64,000 nucleotides of DNA from Methanomethylovorans hollandica DSM 15978 (GCF_000328665.1 NC_019977.1:434001-498000), one strand, 5' to 3'. Shown: positions 8,543 to 18,037, counted from the stretch's first letter. A program made the numbers and translations. Notes: generated from the sequence alone by a model not told the origin.

Positions 8543-9394
8543 GTGGTCCCTGACAATACGAAGATGGAAGAGCATACTATTGTTTTGGAAGGTGATGTGA
8601 TCATCGGTAATCATTCGGACATCAAATACGGTGTTCACGCCAATTCTGCCATTTTGGGTGAACGCGTGGTCTTTGCTGGTGATCTGGTATGCAAGTCTGA
8701 TGTACGTATAGATATCTGGTCCCGGATAGGTGGCAATGTAAAGACAGATACTGACGCTTACCTGGGAGAATATGTGAACATAGATGGTAAACTCATTGTC
8801 AAAGGTGATCTTGATATAGGTAATGATGTTAAGATCAATGGCGGCTTTGAGGCAAAGGGCTGGATAGTCATACGTAATCCTGTGCCCGTCATTGTGTATC
8901 TTTTCCTTTACATAAGTGAGCTTCTGCGCCTTGGTAAGGACGAAGAGGTTGAAAATGCCCTGAATGACCTTTTTGGGAATGATGTTGAGGTCATAGGCCC
9001 CGCTGCAATGATTATTCCAAATGGTTCGAGCATATCCATTGATTCTATACGCGTGCCTTCCCATGCAGTAATAGGCAACAGCTGCAGGCTTGTAGGGAAT
9101 ATCCGGTCCACTTCATTGGAAATGGGTCACGATAATACTTTATATGGGAGTATAAGGACCATAGATGATATCTATCTTGGAAAGAACAATTCCATTCATG
9201 GGAATATTGTTTCCAGAGGCATGGTTCGGATATCTGAAGGTTCTCATGTCTTAGGTGAGATCAATGCACGCACTGTCAGGATACATGAATCAGCAAGAGT
9301 TGATGGTGTAATGAGGGCTTCAGAAGGTATTGTATTTGAAAGAGAAGAAAAGGCAGCACTAAGCGACAGTGAACTGATGCATCTTGATGTTTGA
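8543..9394 (+). CDS. Bactofilin-like polymer-forming cytoskeletal/acyltransferase-like beta-helix protein
   Basis: The protein (283 aa from GTG 8543) is built of short beta-strand repeats such as GDVIIGNHSDIKYG, GDLDIGNDVKING and GNIVSRGMVRIS, typical of bactofilins and other right-handed or left-handed beta-helix proteins. A hydrophobic stretch (PVPVIVYLFLYISELL) interrupts the helix near residues 112-128 and could anchor it to the membrane. The role is probably structural, by polymer formation; no enzymatic motif is seen. The start is uncertain: the frame stays open from 8477 to 8543 (the next upstream stop is TAA at 8474) without ATG, GTG or TTG, and a GGAAGTGA element at 8501-8508 would suit a non-standard start near 8513. 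Confidence 0.75.
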   Translation: MVPDNTKMEEHTIVLEGDVIIGNHSDIKYGVHANSAILGERVVFAGDLVCKSDVRIDIWSRIGGNVKTDTDAYLGEYVNIDGKLIVKGDLDIGNDVKINGGFEAKGWIVIRNPVPVIVYLFLYISELLRLGKDEEVENALNDLFGNDVEVIGPAAMIIPNGSSISIDSIRVPSHAVIGNSCRLVGNIRSTSLEMGHDNTLYGSIRTIDDIYLGKNNSIHGNIVSRGMVRISEGSHVLGEINARTVRIHESARVDGVMRASEGIVFEREEKAALSDSELMHLDV

Positions 9395-9457
9395 ACCGTC
9401 TTAAAGCATCAGGTATTTTTAAAGTAAGTCTAATTGGCAAAATGTGGGTGCAGTTAA

Positions 9458-9787
9458 ATGGTTTCAAATTTTTTTAATGTAGCAGATATTATTTTGCGAA
9501 GTCTTCTGTTAGTCCTTGCACTGCTGATCTGTTACGAGCTGAACAATTACAGTGCCGATGTTGTACGCTCCCGTCTCTTTGTATCCTACAATAAGCTTAA
9601 GTTCAGTTTCTATTTTTTATCTCTGAGTTTGTTGTTCCTTTTCTTTGAACCTCTGATATCTCTATTTCACGTATCCGGGGTAGCCATCTACAGTTATAGT
9701 TTTGCAATGTTTTTCTTGCAGCTCTCTCTTGTGTTCCTGCTGCACAATATCTATATAGCATTGAAACCACCGCATAAGATCCTTTGA
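9458..9787 (+). CDS. Small membrane protein of unknown function (109 aa)
   Basis: Three hydrophobic segments are visible (about residues 12-28, 48-66 and 80-102), so this should be a small integral membrane protein. I do not recognise the family. It sits between the bactofilin-like gene and argD on the same strand and its end touches the argD leader. A GGTGC element lies just upstream of the ATG. Confidence 0.6.
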   Translation: MVSNFFNVADIILRSLLLVLALLICYELNNYSADVVRSRLFVSYNKLKFSFYFLSLSLLFLFFEPLISLFHVSGVAIYSYSFAMFFLQLSLVFLLHNIYIALKPPHKIL

Positions 9788-9852
9788 CCATCGTTAGGTC
9801 TTTATATATTCTGATTCTACTTTACTGCCTTGTGATAAAAGAGGTGTGTTCC

Positions 9853-11010
9853 ATGTCTTCCATAAATTACGAAAGCATCACACAGAAGGATGCAGCACAT
9901 GTCATGCAGACATATGGGCGCCAGCCGATAGTACTTGCCAGTGGACAAGGCGCAGTTGTCCGTGATGTAAATGGTGTGGAGTACATAGACTGCGTTGCAG
10001 GCATTGCAGTCAATAATGTAGGGCACTGTCATCCAAGGGTAGTGGACGCCATAAGGTCCCAGGCAGAGAAGCTCATCCATGTTTCAAATCTTTATTATAC
10101 GGAAGTTCAGGCCAATCTTGCCGAGGAACTGGTGAAATTAACAGGTATGGAACGTGCCTTCTTCTGTAATTCCGGTGCTGAAGCTGTGGAAGCTGCAATG
10201 AAACTGGCTCGTGTTACTACAGGAAAAACGGACTTCATAGCTGCCGAAAGGTCTTTCCACGGGCGTACCATGGGTTCTCTTTCAGTAACTTATAAGGAAA
10301 TGTACAGGGCTCCATTCAAACCCCTGGTGCAGGAGGAGATCTTTGTACCATACGATAATGCTTCTGCCATGGCAGAAGCTATCACAGAAAATACTGCCGC
10401 TATCATCATTGAGCCAATTCAGGGAGAAGGGGGCATCAACGTGCCTTCCGAAGGTTATCTTCAGGAAGTACGTCGTATATGTGATGATCATGGAATATTA
10501 CTCATCTTTGATGAAGTGCAGACAGGCTTTGGCAGGACGGGTAAATGGTTCTGCAAGGACCATTTCGGTATCCAGCCAGATATAATGTGCATGGCAAAAG
10601 CCATGGGTGGCGGTTTCCCTATGGGGGGCATTGTTGCAAAAAAAGGCATAACTTTCAGTAAGGGTCAGCATGCCTCCACCTTCGGTGGGAATCCTCTTGC
10701 ATGTGCTGCTGCTCTTGGCTCTATTGCAGCCATTAAGGAAGATGGTTTGCTTAAGCGTACCACTGAGCTTGGCAAGTATTTTATGGATAAGCTCAGGCAA
10801 GCAGATATTCCTGGTTTCAAAGAGGTTCGTGGCCGAGGTCTTATGATCGGTCTGGAACTGGAGCGCAACTGCACTGAGATTGTAGATCATGCAAGGAAGC
10901 ATGGCGTGCTGCTTAACAGTACTTCTGAAACAGTCCTGCGTCTTGCTCCACCTCTTGTTATTGACAAAGGCCAGATCGACAGGGTGGTAGAGGTAATTGA
11001 GCAGGCTTGA
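9853..11010 (+). CDS. argD: Acetylornithine aminotransferase
   Basis: Class III PLP-dependent aminotransferase of 385 aa. It has the [15 protein letters not shown] substrate/PLP phosphate segment, [25 protein letters not shown] and the PLP lysine in [14 protein letters not shown]. ArgD converts N-acetylglutamate semialdehyde to acetylornithine in arginine synthesis; archaeal members can also act on N-succinyl-diaminopimelate or lysine precursors. A GAGGTG ribosome binding site at 9841-9846 fixes the ATG at 9853 rather than a frame-start 69 nt upstream. It overlaps hisC by 14 nt. Confidence 0.95.
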   Translation: MSSINYESITQKDAAHVMQTYGRQPIVLASGQGAVVRDVNGVEYIDCVAGIAVNNVGHCHPRVVDAIRSQAEKLIHVSNLYYTEVQANLAEELVKLTGMERAFFCNSGAEAVEAAMKLARVTTGKTDFIAAERSFHGRTMGSLSVTYKEMYRAPFKPLVQEEIFVPYDNASAMAEAITENTAAIIIEPIQGEGGINVPSEGYLQEVRRICDDHGILLIFDEVQTGFGRTGKWFCKDHFGIQPDIMCMAKAMGGGFPMGGIVAKKGITFSKGQHASTFGGNPLACAAALGSIAAIKEDGLLKRTTELGKYFMDKLRQADIPGFKEVRGRGLMIGLELERNCTEIVDHARKHGVLLNSTSETVLRLAPPLVIDKGQIDRVVEVIEQA

Positions 11011-12079
11011 ACTCATCGACGAGAACATTCGTACAATTCCTGAATACGTGCCAGGCAGATCCATAGAGGACACAGCAAAAAAATATGGTCTTGATCCAAC
11101 TTCCATCATAAAATTGGGTTCGAACGAGAATCCCCTAGGTCCTTCTCAAAAAGCAGTTGATGCTATTTTGGAAAATGCTTCTAAGGTGCATCTATATCCT
11201 TCAGCGGATGCAGGTGAACTAGTAGACGCCCTTAGCACTTATTTGGATATTCCGGCTTCCAATATTTGTGCTGCAGGCCCGGGGATGGATGGCCTTCTGG
11301 ATAACCTGATGAGGCTTATGATCCGCGAAGGTGACGAGGTTATTATTCCAATACCAACTTTCTCCTACTACGAGATAGCTGCCCGTGCAAACGGAGCTTC
11401 CGTCGTCTATGTGCAGAGAAATCAAGATATGACTGTTGACATTGACGCTATCAAAAAAGCAGTATCTTTCAGGACCAAAGTTATTTTTCTCTGTTCTCCC
11501 AATAATCCGTCCGGTGATGTGATCTCAGAATCAGATATACGGATGTTGCTGGAATCTTTCCATGGTCTTGTGTTTGTAGATGAAGCTTACGTGGAATTTG
11601 CCGAACATAGTGTCGCAAACCTTGCAATGGAATATGATAACCTGGTTGTGGGCAGGACATTCTCTAAAATATTTGGACTCGCTGGCTTACGTTTAGGTTA
11701 TGGTATAATGCCTTCCTGGCTTAAGACAGAATATCTTAAAGTAGCGACACCTTTTAATGTAAGCCTTCTGGCATTGAAAGCCGGTATAGCTGCCATTTCT
11801 GATAAACAACATATTGAAAAGAGCATTGCAATGGTCAGAGAGGGGCGCAAATACTTGCAGGAGCAAATACCATTTAAGGTATATGGTTCCATGGCTAATT
11901 TCGTACTTGTAGATGTTTCTCCCCTCAGTGCAAGTGAGGTATGTGAAGCTCTCCTTAAAAAAGGTATAATCGTAAGGGATTGCCGTTCTTTCAGGGGCGC
12001 TGGCAGCTCCCTTATAAGGGTCACTGTAGGTACACAGGAACAAAACATGCGCGTAGTAGAAGCATTCAGATCCGCATAG
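10997..12079 (+). CDS. hisC: Histidinol-phosphate aminotransferase
   Basis: Class II (fold type I) PLP aminotransferase of 360 aa. It shows [10 protein letters not shown] near the N-terminus, [19 protein letters not shown] and the PLP lysine in [15 protein letters not shown]. The enzyme converts imidazole-acetol phosphate to histidinol phosphate. It starts with TTG at 10997 inside the end of argD, with GAGGT just before it, so the two aminotransferases are translationally coupled. Confidence 0.92.
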   Translation: MSRLELIDENIRTIPEYVPGRSIEDTAKKYGLDPTSIIKLGSNENPLGPSQKAVDAILENASKVHLYPSADAGELVDALSTYLDIPASNICAAGPGMDGLLDNLMRLMIREGDEVIIPIPTFSYYEIAARANGASVVYVQRNQDMTVDIDAIKKAVSFRTKVIFLCSPNNPSGDVISESDIRMLLESFHGLVFVDEAYVEFAEHSVANLAMEYDNLVVGRTFSKIFGLAGLRLGYGIMPSWLKTEYLKVATPFNVSLLALKAGIAAISDKQHIEKSIAMVREGRKYLQEQIPFKVYGSMANFVLVDVSPLSASEVCEALLKKGIIVRDCRSFRGAGSSLIRVTVGTQEQNMRVVEAFRSA

Positions 12080-12094
12080 AATATCCACACCCGG

Positions 12095-12463
12095 TCATGC
12101 GATATCTGATATTTCTTCTATTCTCATAAGTGGATAGTCAAGTTCCCTGTTGAATCGGAGAGAAGCTTTTACCATTGCATTTCCATACTTCATGTTCAGG
12201 AGAACATCCAACATACGTCCTTCAAGTTCGCAGTATCCGAACTCGCTGTTCAGTCTGGTACGTATCATTTCCCTGTCGATCATAACGGTTATGTTCTCTA
12301 CAAAGGGTTGAACAGATATACTTTGAGCTATTGCTTTTTCCAGACTCTCCACTGTTTTAAGGTTCACGGGGGAACCTGTGAATTGATGGTATAATGCTCC
12401 GAGCTTTATTCCCGCTTCAAATAGTGCATTATCCCTTTCAGTTATGCTTTTTATTGTGCTCAT
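12095..12463 (-). CDS. mptD: Archaeal dihydroneopterin aldolase MptD
   Basis: A 122-residue protein with the MptD (DUF372/DHNA family) hallmarks: FEAGIKLGALYHQFTGSPV near the N-terminus and NSEFGYCELEG plus a C-terminal LDYPLMRI. The archaeal enzyme cleaves dihydroneopterin to 6-hydroxymethyl-7,8-dihydropterin, an early step to tetrahydromethanopterin/sarcinapterin. It starts inside the end of pssA (26-nt overlap), so it is the last gene of the artA-asd-pssA-mptD run although its pathway differs. Identification rests on recalled family motifs. Confidence 0.82.
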   Translation of the reverse strand: MSTIKSITERDNALFEAGIKLGALYHQFTGSPVNLKTVESLEKAIAQSISVQPFVENITVMIDREMIRTRLNSEFGYCELEGRMLDVLLNMKYGNAMVKASLRFNRELDYPLMRIEEISDIA

Positions 12464-13136
12464 GAATGTCTTTTCCCATGTTCTTTATAATAACTGGAGA
12501 GATTATGTAAAGTATCATAGCCAGCATTAAAGGAATTGTGGCTATACTTGTAAGTGCTGGGTCAAGGAAATATGATACTATAGATATGGCAAATATAAGG
12601 GTTAGTGGCAGAGTTCTCTTTTTGCTTCTGATCTTTATGTAGGGTATACTGCTTACCATCAAAGTCCCCAGTATTATGCATCCCGCTGCCATAGCAATTG
12701 ACTGGAGATATCCCTGACCTACCAATATGATTGAGGCAACTGTTATTCCGCCTGCTGTGATAGGCAAGCCTTTGAAAAAAGCACTGTCAGGTTTAGATAT
12801 GTTAAACCTTGCAAGCCGCAGAATGCCACAGATCAGATAAAAGCAAACTGCTATGAGCATAAAGTATCCGCTCATATATGAGAAGATTATACTCGCAGGG
12901 GCCACACCAAAGGATATTACGTCTGCAAGTGAATCAAGTGTTCCTCCTATCTCACTTCCTCCCATATGTCTTGCCAGGCTTCCGTCAAGTCCATCTGCGA
13001 TCGCAGCCATAAGGATCAGTATACATGACAGATGCAACATTCCATTTTGTGTTGCAATGATCGCTCCAAAACCACACAGTGCATTGAGCAGTGTGACCAC
13101 ATCAGGAAATCTAAGAGTATTAAAGATACGCCTCAC
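12438..13136 (-). CDS. pssA: Archaetidylserine synthase (CDP-archaeol-serine transferase)
   Basis: Multi-pass membrane protein of 232 aa with the PssA-type CDP-alcohol phosphotransferase motif: D48, D51-G52, A55-R56, then GGTLDSLADVISFG carrying D68 and D72. It joins serine to CDP-archaeol to make archaetidylserine. It overlaps the downstream mptD by 26 nt and the upstream decarboxylase by 4 nt. Haloarchaeal PssA and PssD are known to be needed for archaeosortase-dependent lipidation of surface proteins, which fits the artA gene upstream here. Confidence 0.92.
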   Translation of the reverse strand: MRRIFNTLRFPDVVTLLNALCGFGAIIATQNGMLHLSCILILMAAIADGLDGSLARHMGGSEIGGTLDSLADVISFGVAPASIIFSYMSGYFMLIAVCFYLICGILRLARFNISKPDSAFFKGLPITAGGITVASIILVGQGYLQSIAMAAGCIILGTLMVSSIPYIKIRSKKRTLPLTLIFAISIVSYFLDPALTSIATIPLMLAMILYIISPVIIKNMGKDIHEHNKKHN

Positions 13137-13750
13137 TCCTTCTGTTTTAATCTGGCTATGGATGTCCTGCCGGCATATACCTTGTCACCTTTATTGCATT
13201 CGATCACAAAGTTATCCGGAACTGTTACGTCTACCCTGGAACCGAAACGGATCATTCCTATACGTTGTCCTTTTTCCATAAAGTCACCTTCCTTTATGTA
13301 AGGCACTATTCTTCTGGTAATGGTGCCTGCTATCTGGACAACTTCTATTTCTCCGTGTTCTGTGTCTATGAATATATGTTGTCTTTCATTCCGGTGAGAA
13401 TCTTTGCAGAAAGCAGGTATATACCCACCTTTTTTATATTCCATGAAAGTGACCTTTCCTTGTAAAGGCGCTCTGTTAACATGAACATTCTGGAAGTTCA
13501 TAAATATACAAAGCTTCCTACCTCTTATATCCACTATTCTGCCATCTGCTGGTGAAATCATACATTCTTCCCCCTCTACAGAATAGCGTTCAGGGTCGCG
13601 AAAAAATATAAACAGAAATATCAGTACCAAAAGTCCTGTTGTGAATCCTGCTTTTGCATATGGATATTCTGTGAAATAGGCTGCTAATGCAAAGCAAGAA
13701 GTGATCCCTAAAATAGTTAGTATCCATGGAAATGAACCTTTGGCAAGCAT
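13133..13750 (-). CDS. asd: Archaetidylserine decarboxylase (PSD family)
   Basis: A 205-residue archaeal-type short phosphatidylserine decarboxylase. Two N-terminal hydrophobic segments are followed by FFRDPER, SPADGRIVDI, NVHVNRAP and the self-cleavage region RFGSRVDV, where Gly-Ser processing creates the pyruvoyl group. It makes archaetidylethanolamine from archaetidylserine. The GTG/ATG start region abuts artA (stop at 13751) and the end overlaps pssA by 4 nt, so all three should be co-transcribed. Confidence 0.92.
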   Translation of the reverse strand: MLAKGSFPWILTILGITSCFALAAYFTEYPYAKAGFTTGLLVLIFLFIFFRDPERYSVEGEECMISPADGRIVDIRGRKLCIFMNFQNVHVNRAPLQGKVTFMEYKKGGYIPAFCKDSHRNERQHIFIDTEHGEIEVVQIAGTITRRIVPYIKEGDFMEKGQRIGMIRFGSRVDVTVPDNFVIECNKGDKVYAGRTSIARLKQKE

Positions 13751-14569
13751 TTAATTATTTCCCAAAACTTTCTTCCTTATGGTGTTAATGTGTTCAGTGA
13801 TCATGTTCCAAAGACCGTCAATGAGTTCAAGTATCTCGGGTAGTATGCGCATGACCATATAGGCTATCACGAACAGGGCTACTCCTGAACCAGCCTTAGC
13901 TATCATATGGTGCGCAATCTCAAAGCTATTAGGGCCAAACCACATCTCACCATACGCAACCACTACAAATACATCTCTTAATATATTAAGTATATAGATG
14001 ACAGGAACAGATACCATAAATGCTGCTAACAGTTTCTTCATTGGTGCATTCACAGAAGCTATCAAGCCCATAAAAAGAGCAATGCTTTCAATGGCTGTAC
14101 ATCCCAGGATGATCTCTACGGTATGTCCATTATATGTTATCAGGTTACCCGTTCTATAGGCCGACATTCCTAACATGTTCATGGTCCAAATTATATTATT
14201 TGTTACTGTACCTATAAGCCATTCTTTGAGGGCCGGTATCTCCGCAAAAGGAAAATAGAACACAGATCCAATAGCAATCGCATTGGTGGCCATATATGTG
14301 ATATCGACATTACTTTCCCTAGCTGTGTATCTATTTGTATGTTGGACATACATTGTGTGTGCTATGAGCATGCAAAAAACACTCATTGCTATAGTAAGCG
14401 CTACATTCACGTAGTCGTTTATAGCAATATAATGCAAGGGTTGCTGTAACCAGTGAACAGAGAATACACCCCATCCGACAGCTCCTATTATTCTTTTAGA
14501 ACCGTTTTTTCCAGGGAGGATGGCACTGAGCAGCATTAATAAGATGGATATCCATAGTACGATAAGCAT
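13751..14569 (-). CDS. artA: Archaeosortase A family transpeptidase
   Basis: Polytopic membrane protein (272 aa, about seven or eight hydrophobic segments). The exosortase/archaeosortase catalytic set is visible: Cys157 in LGCTAIES, Arg198 in NILRDV and Arg241 in MVMRIL. ArtA cleaves the C-terminal PGF-CTERM tripartite signal of surface proteins and joins the new end to an archaeal lipid. An AGGTG site 6 nt upstream favours ATG 14569 over GTG 14578. It is the first gene of the artA-asd-pssA-mptD operon. No PGF-CTERM target is encoded in the window that I could see. Confidence 0.92.
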   Translation of the reverse strand: MLIVLWISILLMLLSAILPGKNGSKRIIGAVGWGVFSVHWLQQPLHYIAINDYVNVALTIAMSVFCMLIAHTMYVQHTNRYTARESNVDITYMATNAIAIGSVFYFPFAEIPALKEWLIGTVTNNIIWTMNMLGMSAYRTGNLITYNGHTVEIILGCTAIESIALFMGLIASVNAPMKKLLAAFMVSVPVIYILNILRDVFVVVAYGEMWFGPNSFEIAHHMIAKAGSGVALFVIAYMVMRILPEILELIDGLWNMITEHINTIRKKVLGNN

Positions 14570-14630
14570 TAATAGCACCTATAATTGTATGAACTTATAT
14601 ACCAGTCAGCCATAATAAACTTGTTGTCCT

Positions 14631-15047
14631 ATGAAACCAATAACTCCTCTTTTAACAGTTGATGCAATTATTGTTCATGATTCAATGATCGTATTTGTCA
14701 GGCGTAAAAACAACCCTTTTAAGGGTATGTTCGCGCTACCTGGAGGATTTGTAGAATTGGGAGAAACTACTGAAGAGGCAGTAATGCGCGAATCGCTGGA
14801 AGAGACGGGTTTGTCTATAGAAATAGTTAAGTTGATTGGAGTATATTCAGAACCTTCGCGTGATCCTAGGGGGCATACAGTGTCTATATGTTATCTCGCA
14901 AAGGGAAGAGGTAACCCAAAAGCAGGTTCTGATGCGGCAGAAGTCGCGCTTTTTACAATAGATGGCATACCAAAGCTGGCTTTCGATCACAATCATATAA
15001 TAGATCAGGTAAGAGTTGATATAAATGGAGTTTTGTCCCAAATGTAA
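14631..15047 (+). CDS. Nudix hydrolase, ADP-ribose pyrophosphatase-like
   Basis: A 138-residue Nudix protein. The box GGFVELGETTEEAVMRESLE continuing to ETGL matches GX5EX7REUXEEXGU completely. A DPRGHTVS segment after it resembles methanogen ADP-ribose pyrophosphatases (MJ1149 type). It would hydrolyse a nucleoside diphosphate derivative; the substrate is inferred. It overlaps the transcription factor S gene by 23 nt and is divergent from artA. Confidence 0.85.
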   Translation: MKPITPLLTVDAIIVHDSMIVFVRRKNNPFKGMFALPGGFVELGETTEEAVMRESLEETGLSIEIVKLIGVYSEPSRDPRGHTVSICYLAKGRGNPKAGSDAAEVALFTIDGIPKLAFDHNHIIDQVRVDINGVLSQM

Positions 15048-15339
15048 GTCTATGATGTTCCCGGTTCAGGGTTCTTTTGTATGCAAGAAATGCGGCCATG
15101 TTAAAGGGGCTGAAGGGGTCTCTGATGACCTCGTATCAAAATCAGAGCGTAAGGACCGTGTAGTCACTGTTCTTGAAGGGAATTTCGATCAGGGTCTTCC
15201 CACTACATCCACCAGATGTCCGGAATGCGGACATAATGTTGCATATTGGTGGCTCAGACAGCTCAGATCAGCGGATGAGTCCGAAACACGCTTCTTCAAA
15301 TGTACTAAATGCAGTGCCACATGGAGAGAGTACGACTAA
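15025..15339 (+). CDS. tfs: Transcription factor S (TFIIS-like RNA cleavage factor)
   Basis: A 104-residue two-zinc-ribbon protein. The N-terminal ribbon is CPKC...CKKCG and the C-terminal one CPECG...CTKC. The acidic hairpin (SADESE) that reaches into the RNA polymerase active site to stimulate transcript cleavage is present, so it should be functional TFS rather than an inhibitory paralogue. Its ATG lies inside the Nudix gene. It precedes PCNA, a common archaeal arrangement. Confidence 0.95.
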   Translation: MEFCPKCKSMMFPVQGSFVCKKCGHVKGAEGVSDDLVSKSERKDRVVTVLEGNFDQGLPTTSTRCPECGHNVAYWWLRQLRSADESETRFFKCTKCSATWREYD

Positions 15340-15442
15340 GAATTTTCTTTCAGTCGCGTATTTACATTTTTTTATATAGGAAACTTTTATTACTTAAAGG
15401 ATATAATGAAGTGGTTATTCAGACACCGGATGGAGAATTAAT

Positions 15443-16180
15443 ATGTTCAAGGCAACGATTGACGCGGATATTTTAAAAAGTTCCATAGAAACGCTTTCCG
15501 TACTAGTGGATGAGGCGCGATTCAGGATATCCACAGAGGGGCTCTCTGTAAGAGCTGTGGATCCGGCAAACGTGGCCATGGTGAGCTTTGAGCTCACAGC
15601 AAGTGCTTTTGATGATTTTGCCGCTGATGATTGTGAGATCGGCATGGATCTCACCAAGATCAATGATATATTAGGTGTAGCAGAAAAGAATGAAAAGGCT
15701 ACTCTGGAACTTGATGAGCTTTCCCAGAGAATGTCTATACATATCGGTGGTTTTTCCTACACTCTTTCTTTACTGGATCCTTCCACCATCCGTGCAGAGC
15801 CTCGCATTCCACAGCTTGAGTTGCCCGCTGAAGTGGTTCTTAATGGCAAGGAACTGCAGAAAGCTGTTAAAGCAGCTGAGAAGATAAGTGATCACATGTC
15901 CCTTGGTGTGGATGAAGATATCTTCTATATGGAAGCAGAAGGTGATACTGACAAAGTACGCCTTGAAATGCCCAGGGAACAGTTGATAGATCTGAAATCA
16001 GGGGAGGCACGCTCTCTTTTCTCTCTGGATTATCTATCTGATATTGTTAAGCCGGCTTCTAAATCAAATGAGGTCACCCTTGAGCTTGGAAGGGATTATC
16101 CTATCAGGATAAGTTTCACTGTTGCCGAAGGTGCTGGGAAGATCAGTTATCTGCTTGCTCCAAGGATAGAGTCAGATTGA
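15443..16180 (+). CDS. pcn: DNA polymerase sliding clamp (PCNA)
   Basis: A 245-residue archaeal PCNA with the usual two-domain repeat: start MFKATIDADILKSSIETLSV, the AVDPANVAMVSFEL segment, the interdomain loop, and the C-terminal LLAPRIESD. It forms a trimeric ring that tethers DNA polymerase and other replication factors. It starts about 100 nt after tfs, with a TATA-like element near 15370, and primase follows after 3 nt. Confidence 0.97.
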   Translation: MFKATIDADILKSSIETLSVLVDEARFRISTEGLSVRAVDPANVAMVSFELTASAFDDFAADDCEIGMDLTKINDILGVAEKNEKATLELDELSQRMSIHIGGFSYTLSLLDPSTIRAEPRIPQLELPAEVVLNGKELQKAVKAAEKISDHMSLGVDEDIFYMEAEGDTDKVRLEMPREQLIDLKSGEARSLFSLDYLSDIVKPASKSNEVTLELGRDYPIRISFTVAEGAGKISYLLAPRIESD

Positions 16181-16183
16181 TCT

Positions 16184-17242
16184 ATGGAAGAAAAGGATCT
16201 AGCTCTTTACCCATTCATTACCGAAGCTTCAGCATACGTCTCAGAGCTGGGTTTCAGCCTTGAGAGGCTGCTCGTTTCCAGGGCTATGGATTCTGCCCGC
16301 TCCAGAGGTGTCGAAAGGGTAATTCAGGCGTTGCAGGGTGAGATCCGTAAACCACAACTTTTAGGTTCTGATGAAAGTAAAATTCTTATAGAACTGCTTT
16401 CATACCCCTTTGCAAGGATACTGGTTTCATGTATCGATGATAATTTCCTTATACGCAGGTATGCGCTTGCTGAAGCCGTTTCATGTTACGATCTGCTACG
16501 TTTGGAATCATCTGAATTTATATGTTCCATTGCATCTGATTTTCAAGTGGATATCGTGATATCTAATCACGAGTTCGATATCCATTTCACTGATTATATC
16601 AGGCTTGCCAGTTCCATGAAAGCACTGGAATGGAAACTTGTGAACCGCAAGTTACGCAAAGGTCATGTTTATATTTCAAAAGAGGAGCTTGCAAGGTTGC
16701 TGCAGGAGGCTATAAGGGGTAGGATACAGGGTTCTTTGCCACTGGACATACCTGAAGATATCTGTCGGATGTCTACTCCTTATATTGATCCAATTCAGAC
16801 TGAACTGCAGCAGATGAAGGAAACCTTTGGTTCAGGGGATTTCGGCGCTGTGGAAAGCAATATGTTCCCTCCCTGCATGGTACACGCTATATCCAATGTC
16901 AGAGCTGGTGTCAACCTGGCACATTCCATGCGTTTCGCCCTTACTTCTTTCCTCCGTAATGTGGGTATGTCTGTTGATGATATCATTGCCATGTTCAATG
17001 TGTCTCCTGATTTTGATATGGATAAGACGAGGTATCAGATCGAACACATCTCAGGTTCATCGGGTACAGAATATAAACCCCCATCCTGCTCTACAATGCG
17101 TACTTATGGTAATTGCTACGGTGCAGATGAGCTATGCAGCAGAATAAAACATCCCCTTAACTATTACAGGCGCAAGACATGGTTCAAAAATAAGAACGAA
17201 AGTTCACAGCAAATTCCATTCTCAGAAAAATATCAGGAATAG
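16184..17242 (+). CDS. priL: DNA primase large subunit PriL
   Basis: A 352-residue PriL. The N-terminal helical domain begins LALYPFITEASAYV; the C-terminal domain has the four 4Fe-4S cysteines in PPCMVHAISN, PPSCSTMRTYGNC and DELC, together with HPLNYYR. With PriS it makes RNA/DNA primers for replication. The catalytic small subunit is not in the window. The ATG is 3 nt after the PCNA stop, so both are likely translated from one message. Confidence 0.93.
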   Translation: MEEKDLALYPFITEASAYVSELGFSLERLLVSRAMDSARSRGVERVIQALQGEIRKPQLLGSDESKILIELLSYPFARILVSCIDDNFLIRRYALAEAVSCYDLLRLESSEFICSIASDFQVDIVISNHEFDIHFTDYIRLASSMKALEWKLVNRKLRKGHVYISKEELARLLQEAIRGRIQGSLPLDIPEDICRMSTPYIDPIQTELQQMKETFGSGDFGAVESNMFPPCMVHAISNVRAGVNLAHSMRFALTSFLRNVGMSVDDIIAMFNVSPDFDMDKTRYQIEHISGSSGTEYKPPSCSTMRTYGNCYGADELCSRIKHPLNYYRRKTWFKNKNESSQQIPFSEKYQE

Positions 17243-17265
17243 GAAATTACAGTGAGATCATTTAC

Positions 17266-17306
17266 TAACCTTTATATGATTAAAATCTTATCATAAAGTA
17301 AGGTTA
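17266..17306. promoter_or_regulatory. Interrupted palindrome over the pspA promoter, candidate operator
   Basis: TAACCTT (17266-17272) is repeated in inverted form as AAGGTTA (17300-17306); an inner TATGAT/ATCATA pair lies at 17275-17280 and 17290-17295. A TATA-like TTATATGA lies in the left arm. The pspA ribosome binding site GGAGGGA and ATG 17339 follow. A repressor or activator of the envelope-stress genes could bind here; this is inferred from symmetry and position. Confidence 0.4.
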
Positions 17307-17338
17307 ATGTATACACATTAAACCGCAGGAGGGAGAAT

Positions 17339-18037
17339 ATGGGCTTATTCAATCGTATGAGCACAGTTATCAAAGCCAAAATGAACAAAATAGCAGATAA
17401 GATGGAGGATCCCCGGGAAACTCTTGACTACTCTTATGAAAAACAGTTAGAATTGCTCCAGAACGTAAAAAGAGGAGTGGCTGAAGTTACCACTTCTAAG
17501 AAACGTCTGGAATTACAGAAAGCCAAACTTCAGCAAAGTATAGATAAGCTGGACCAGCAGGCAAAGGATGCTATAAAGGCCGACAGGGAAGATCTGGCAA
17601 GGCTTGCCCTTGAGCGCAAGACAGCACTCGTAGCACAGGTTGAGGGGCTTGATCAGCAGATCACAGATCTGGATCAGGAGCAGCAAAAGCTCGTAGCTGC
17701 AGAAAAGCGCTTGTCTACCAAAGTGGAGATATTCAGAACAAAAAAGGAGACTATCAAAGCACAGTATTCTTCTGCAGAAGCTCAGGTCAAGATTAATGAA
17801 TCATTTTCCGGTATCAGTGAGGAAATGGCTGATGTGGGACTTGCTATGGAGAGGGCCGAGGACAAGACCGAACAGATGAAAGCACGCTCTGCAGCTCTTG
17901 ATGAACTTATTGAACAAGGCACACTCGAAGATCTGACTGGCAGCAGGGATGAGGTTGAGAGGGAGCTGTCAAAGTTAAGTTCCCAGAGCTCTGTAGATGC
18001 AGAACTTGCAAAACTCAAAAAGGAGGCAGGTAAATGA
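17339..18037 (+). CDS. pspA: PspA/IM30 (ESCRT-III-like) membrane-stress protein
   Basis: A 232-residue long-helix protein starting MGLFNRMSTVIKAKMNKIADKMEDPRETL, the amphipathic helix and first core helix of PspA/Vipp1. The rest is coiled coil rich in Glu, Lys, Gln and Ala. Members polymerise on membranes and protect them from leakage under stress. A strong GGAGGGA ribosome binding site is present. The ATGA overlap with pspAA, and the convergent htpX-pspAB pair, form the archaeal/actinobacterial Psp neighbourhood. Confidence 0.93.
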   Translation: MGLFNRMSTVIKAKMNKIADKMEDPRETLDYSYEKQLELLQNVKRGVAEVTTSKKRLELQKAKLQQSIDKLDQQAKDAIKADREDLARLALERKTALVAQVEGLDQQITDLDQEQQKLVAAEKRLSTKVEIFRTKKETIKAQYSSAEAQVKINESFSGISEEMADVGLAMERAEDKTEQMKARSAALDELIEQGTLEDLTGSRDEVERELSKLSSQSSVDAELAKLKKEAGK

